From: Alphaproteobacteria bacterium
Lineage (GTDB): Bacteria > Pseudomonadota > Alphaproteobacteria > RF32 > CAG-239
Direction: 5' to 3'
NCBI GenBank assembly: GCA_020025875.1
Contig: JAHHRI010000018.1
Coordinates: 1-24,205 of the forward strand
DNA: 24,205 bases
Both the position numbers and the translations under genes were made by a program. The notes beneath the pieces were generated by a model that saw only the letters and a program-made list of their open reading frames with translations, did not search any database and was not told the DNA's origin. Positions 22,876-24,205 of this stretch are shown in pieces (the stretch's first letter is position 1; the number at the start of each line of letters is the position of its first letter).

Positions 22876-23958
22876 ATGAATAAAATAAAAAGAATCGGCA
22901 TTTTAACCAGCGGCGGCGATTGCGCCGGCTTAAACGCTGTCATCCGTTCGGTCGTCAACGCCGCAGCGCTCAAGGGTTGGGAAGTTTTCGGCATCAAATT
23001 TGGCACAGACGGGCTAACCAACCGCCCGCTCGAATACGAAGTTTTGACGGAAGCCGGTTTTTCCGACACCCCATGGCCACGCCTGAGCGGTTCCTACCTT
23101 GGTTCGCTCAACAGCGGTGTCAAGCTCGATTCTATGGAAACTCTCTCTCAAAAATTTGGTCACGGCGCCCGCGAATTGGGGCTCGATGCACTGGTTGTGG
23201 TCGGCGGTGACGGGAGCATGAACATTGTCAGCAACTACTGCCACATGGCAGGCATTAAAATGGTCGGCATTCCCAAAACAATCGACAACGACACCCCGAT
23301 TACCGATGCCTCCGTAGGCTTTGCAACCGCGTGTCAGGTTTGCACCAGCGCGCTCGATTCTCTTGAGTTGACCGCTCGTTCGCACAACCGCGCCCTCATT
23401 TTGGAAGTGATGGGACGAGATGCCGGTCACTTGGCCATGCATTCTGCCATAGCCGGCTTTGCCGACATCTGTCTGGTGCCGGAAATTCCCTATAAAATAG
23501 ATTCGATTATCAAAAAGCTGGAAGATATCAAAAGCTGCGGTCGCAACCATGCACTGATTGTTGTTTCCGAAGGTGTCAAGCGTGAAGACGGTCAACATGT
23601 TTCCGCCACCACCAACAAAATCGGCGAAACGGTGTACGGCGGTATCGGGCAATATCTCAGTGCCGAGATCAACAAACGCTGCAAAGTTTTTCAAACGCGA
23701 GTTACCACTTTGGGACACACTCAACGTTCGGGCGACCCCACGCCGATGGATCGCATTTTGGCAACCATGTTCGGCGCCAAAGCGGTAGAACTGCTGGAAG
23801 CAGGCAAAACCAACCGTATGGTTGTCTGGAAAAACAGCAAAGTGAGCGATTTTGACATTGACGACGTGGTCAAAGAAGGCACCACCCCGCTTGACATCAC
23901 CAGCGACTACGTCAAAGCGGCGCGCGCCGTCGGTATGTATGTCGGCGAAGAACAATAA
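22876..23958 (+). CDS. pfk: 6-phosphofructokinase (group III type; phosphoryl donor uncertain)
   Basis: It phosphorylates fructose 6-phosphate to fructose 1,6-bisphosphate in glycolysis. The 360-residue protein is a PfkA-superfamily kinase: GILTSGGDCAGLNAVIR at the N-terminus, VVVGGDGSMN (109-116), PKTIDNDTP (133-141) with catalytic Asp137, EVMGRDAGHLA, PEIPY and GHTQRSGDPTPMDR. In the known family, Gly at the GGDG position (Gly113 here) goes with ATP use and Asp with pyrophosphate. Lys in PKTIDND (Lys134 here) is typical of the pyrophosphate and mixed lineages, where E. coli PfkA has Gly. This combination resembles group III enzymes, some of which use ATP, so the donor must be tested. The ATG has AGGAG seven bases upstream. 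Confidence 0.93.
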   Translation: MNKIKRIGILTSGGDCAGLNAVIRSVVNAAALKGWEVFGIKFGTDGLTNRPLEYEVLTEAGFSDTPWPRLSGSYLGSLNSGVKLDSMETLSQKFGHGARELGLDALVVVGGDGSMNIVSNYCHMAGIKMVGIPKTIDNDTPITDASVGFATACQVCTSALDSLELTARSHNRALILEVMGRDAGHLAMHSAIAGFADICLVPEIPYKIDSIIKKLEDIKSCGRNHALIVVSEGVKREDGQHVSATTNKIGETVYGGIGQYLSAEINKRCKVFQTRVTTLGHTQRSGDPTPMDRILATMFGAKAVELLEAGKTNRMVVWKNSKVSDFDIDDVVKEGTTPLDITSDYVKAARAVGMYVGEEQ

Positions 23959-23981
23959 GCCGCCTCAGGCAAAAACTCTCG

Positions 23982-24010
23982 GAGCCCGAAGACAAACGGG
24001 CTCTTTTTTT
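23982..24010 (+). terminator. Intrinsic terminator after the phosphofructokinase gene
   Basis: GAGCCCG (23982-23988) pairs with CGGGCTC (23997-24003) over an 8-nt loop and is followed by seven T. It begins 23 bp after the stop codon. Positions 24011-24151 show no gene. Confidence 0.9.
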
Positions 24011-24151
24011 ATCAGAAACAGAGCCGCTATTTTGCCTGATGATAAGAGCGGCAAAGGCTCAAACCGGCAGGCAAAACCCGCTTACCGACCAAAACAAACG
24101 CCCCATAAGGCAAAGAACCCTTGCGCCTCTTGCAGATTGTCGGTTTCCATA

Positions 24152-24183
24152 AAAAAAACCTCGGATAATTCCGAGGTTTTTTT
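24152..24183. terminator. Bidirectional terminator near the window end
   Basis: AAAAAAACCTCGG pairs with CCGAGGTTTTTTT over a 6-nt loop (13-bp perfect stem). It probably closes a minus-strand gene that begins beyond the window. Confidence 0.85.
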
Positions 24184-24205
24184 CTAGATTAAGCTGTTAA
24201 GCTCG
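24184..24205 (-). CDS. Possible C-terminal tail of a gene cut by the window edge
   Basis: On the minus strand the last bases can be read as ELNSLI followed by TAG at 24184-24186, directly before a strong terminator. Only seven codons are visible, so the identity is unknown and even the frame is a guess. Confidence 0.25.

Noticed and set aside
23014..23955. 313-codon minus-strand open frame opposite the phosphofructokinase gene
   Set aside because: Antisense shadow of a strongly conserved gene; no motif.
1..24205. tRNA, rRNA, CRISPR array, transposase or toxin-antitoxin pair
   Set aside because: I looked on both strands for cloverleaf ends, regular spaced repeats, DDE or serine/tyrosine recombinase motifs and small overlapping gene pairs, and saw none. 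A short or diverged example could still be missed by eye.

Overview
The window looks like a chromosomal piece of an alphaproteobacterium, probably one of the fermentative, uncultured gut lineages loosely labelled Rhodospirillales or RF32. This is inferred from the YbjN-family protein, the DUF465 protein with its Ile-Ile-Ala tail, and a Gram-negative envelope gene set (kdsB, lgt, mltG, a type V autotransporter) beside L-lactate dehydrogenase, phosphofructokinase and an Fe-S serine dehydratase. No rRNA, tRNA, CRISPR array, transposase or complete prophage was seen. No genuinely new multi-gene defence or mobile system is evident. The least explained items are the inserted block in the autotransporter and three proteins of unknown function.

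Layout. Positions 1-6000 are all on the minus strand: a large unknown protein, a YbhN-type membrane protein, and an operon of sdaA with a 10TM metal-exporter-like permease. A solitary beta-class DNA methyltransferase follows on the plus strand (6052-6990). A divergent pair comes next: kdsB (minus) and queA (plus), with a membrane protein carrying a degenerate GGDEF domain downstream of queA. That protein runs 17 bp into the convergent lgt gene. Positions 11383-14951 (plus) hold the YbjN-like gene and a 969-residue autotransporter. Positions 15014-15252 are a gene-free, pyrimidine-rich stretch between two strong terminators.

Positions 15311-19242 (minus) hold a WG-repeat-like lipoprotein and the acpP-fabF-mltG cluster for fatty-acid and cell-wall work. 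Positions 19523-20852 (plus) hold a small secreted acidic protein and L-lactate dehydrogenase. Positions 20972-23958 hold an unknown helical-repeat protein (minus), a small secreted cysteine-rich protein (plus), rpsU and a DUF465 gene (minus), and phosphofructokinase (plus). The last 22 bases may be the tail of another minus-strand gene.

How it fits together. Phosphofructokinase and lactate dehydrogenase are the upper and lower ends of glucose fermentation, and serine dehydratase also feeds pyruvate. KdsB (LPS core), Lgt (lipoproteins), MltG (peptidoglycan) and AcpP/FabF (fatty acids) build the envelope that the autotransporter, the lipoprotein and the two small secreted proteins would occupy. 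Gene ends are marked by many clean intrinsic terminators. Several genes have good sigma70-type promoters. One of these, for fabF, is built into the hairpin of the acpP terminator.
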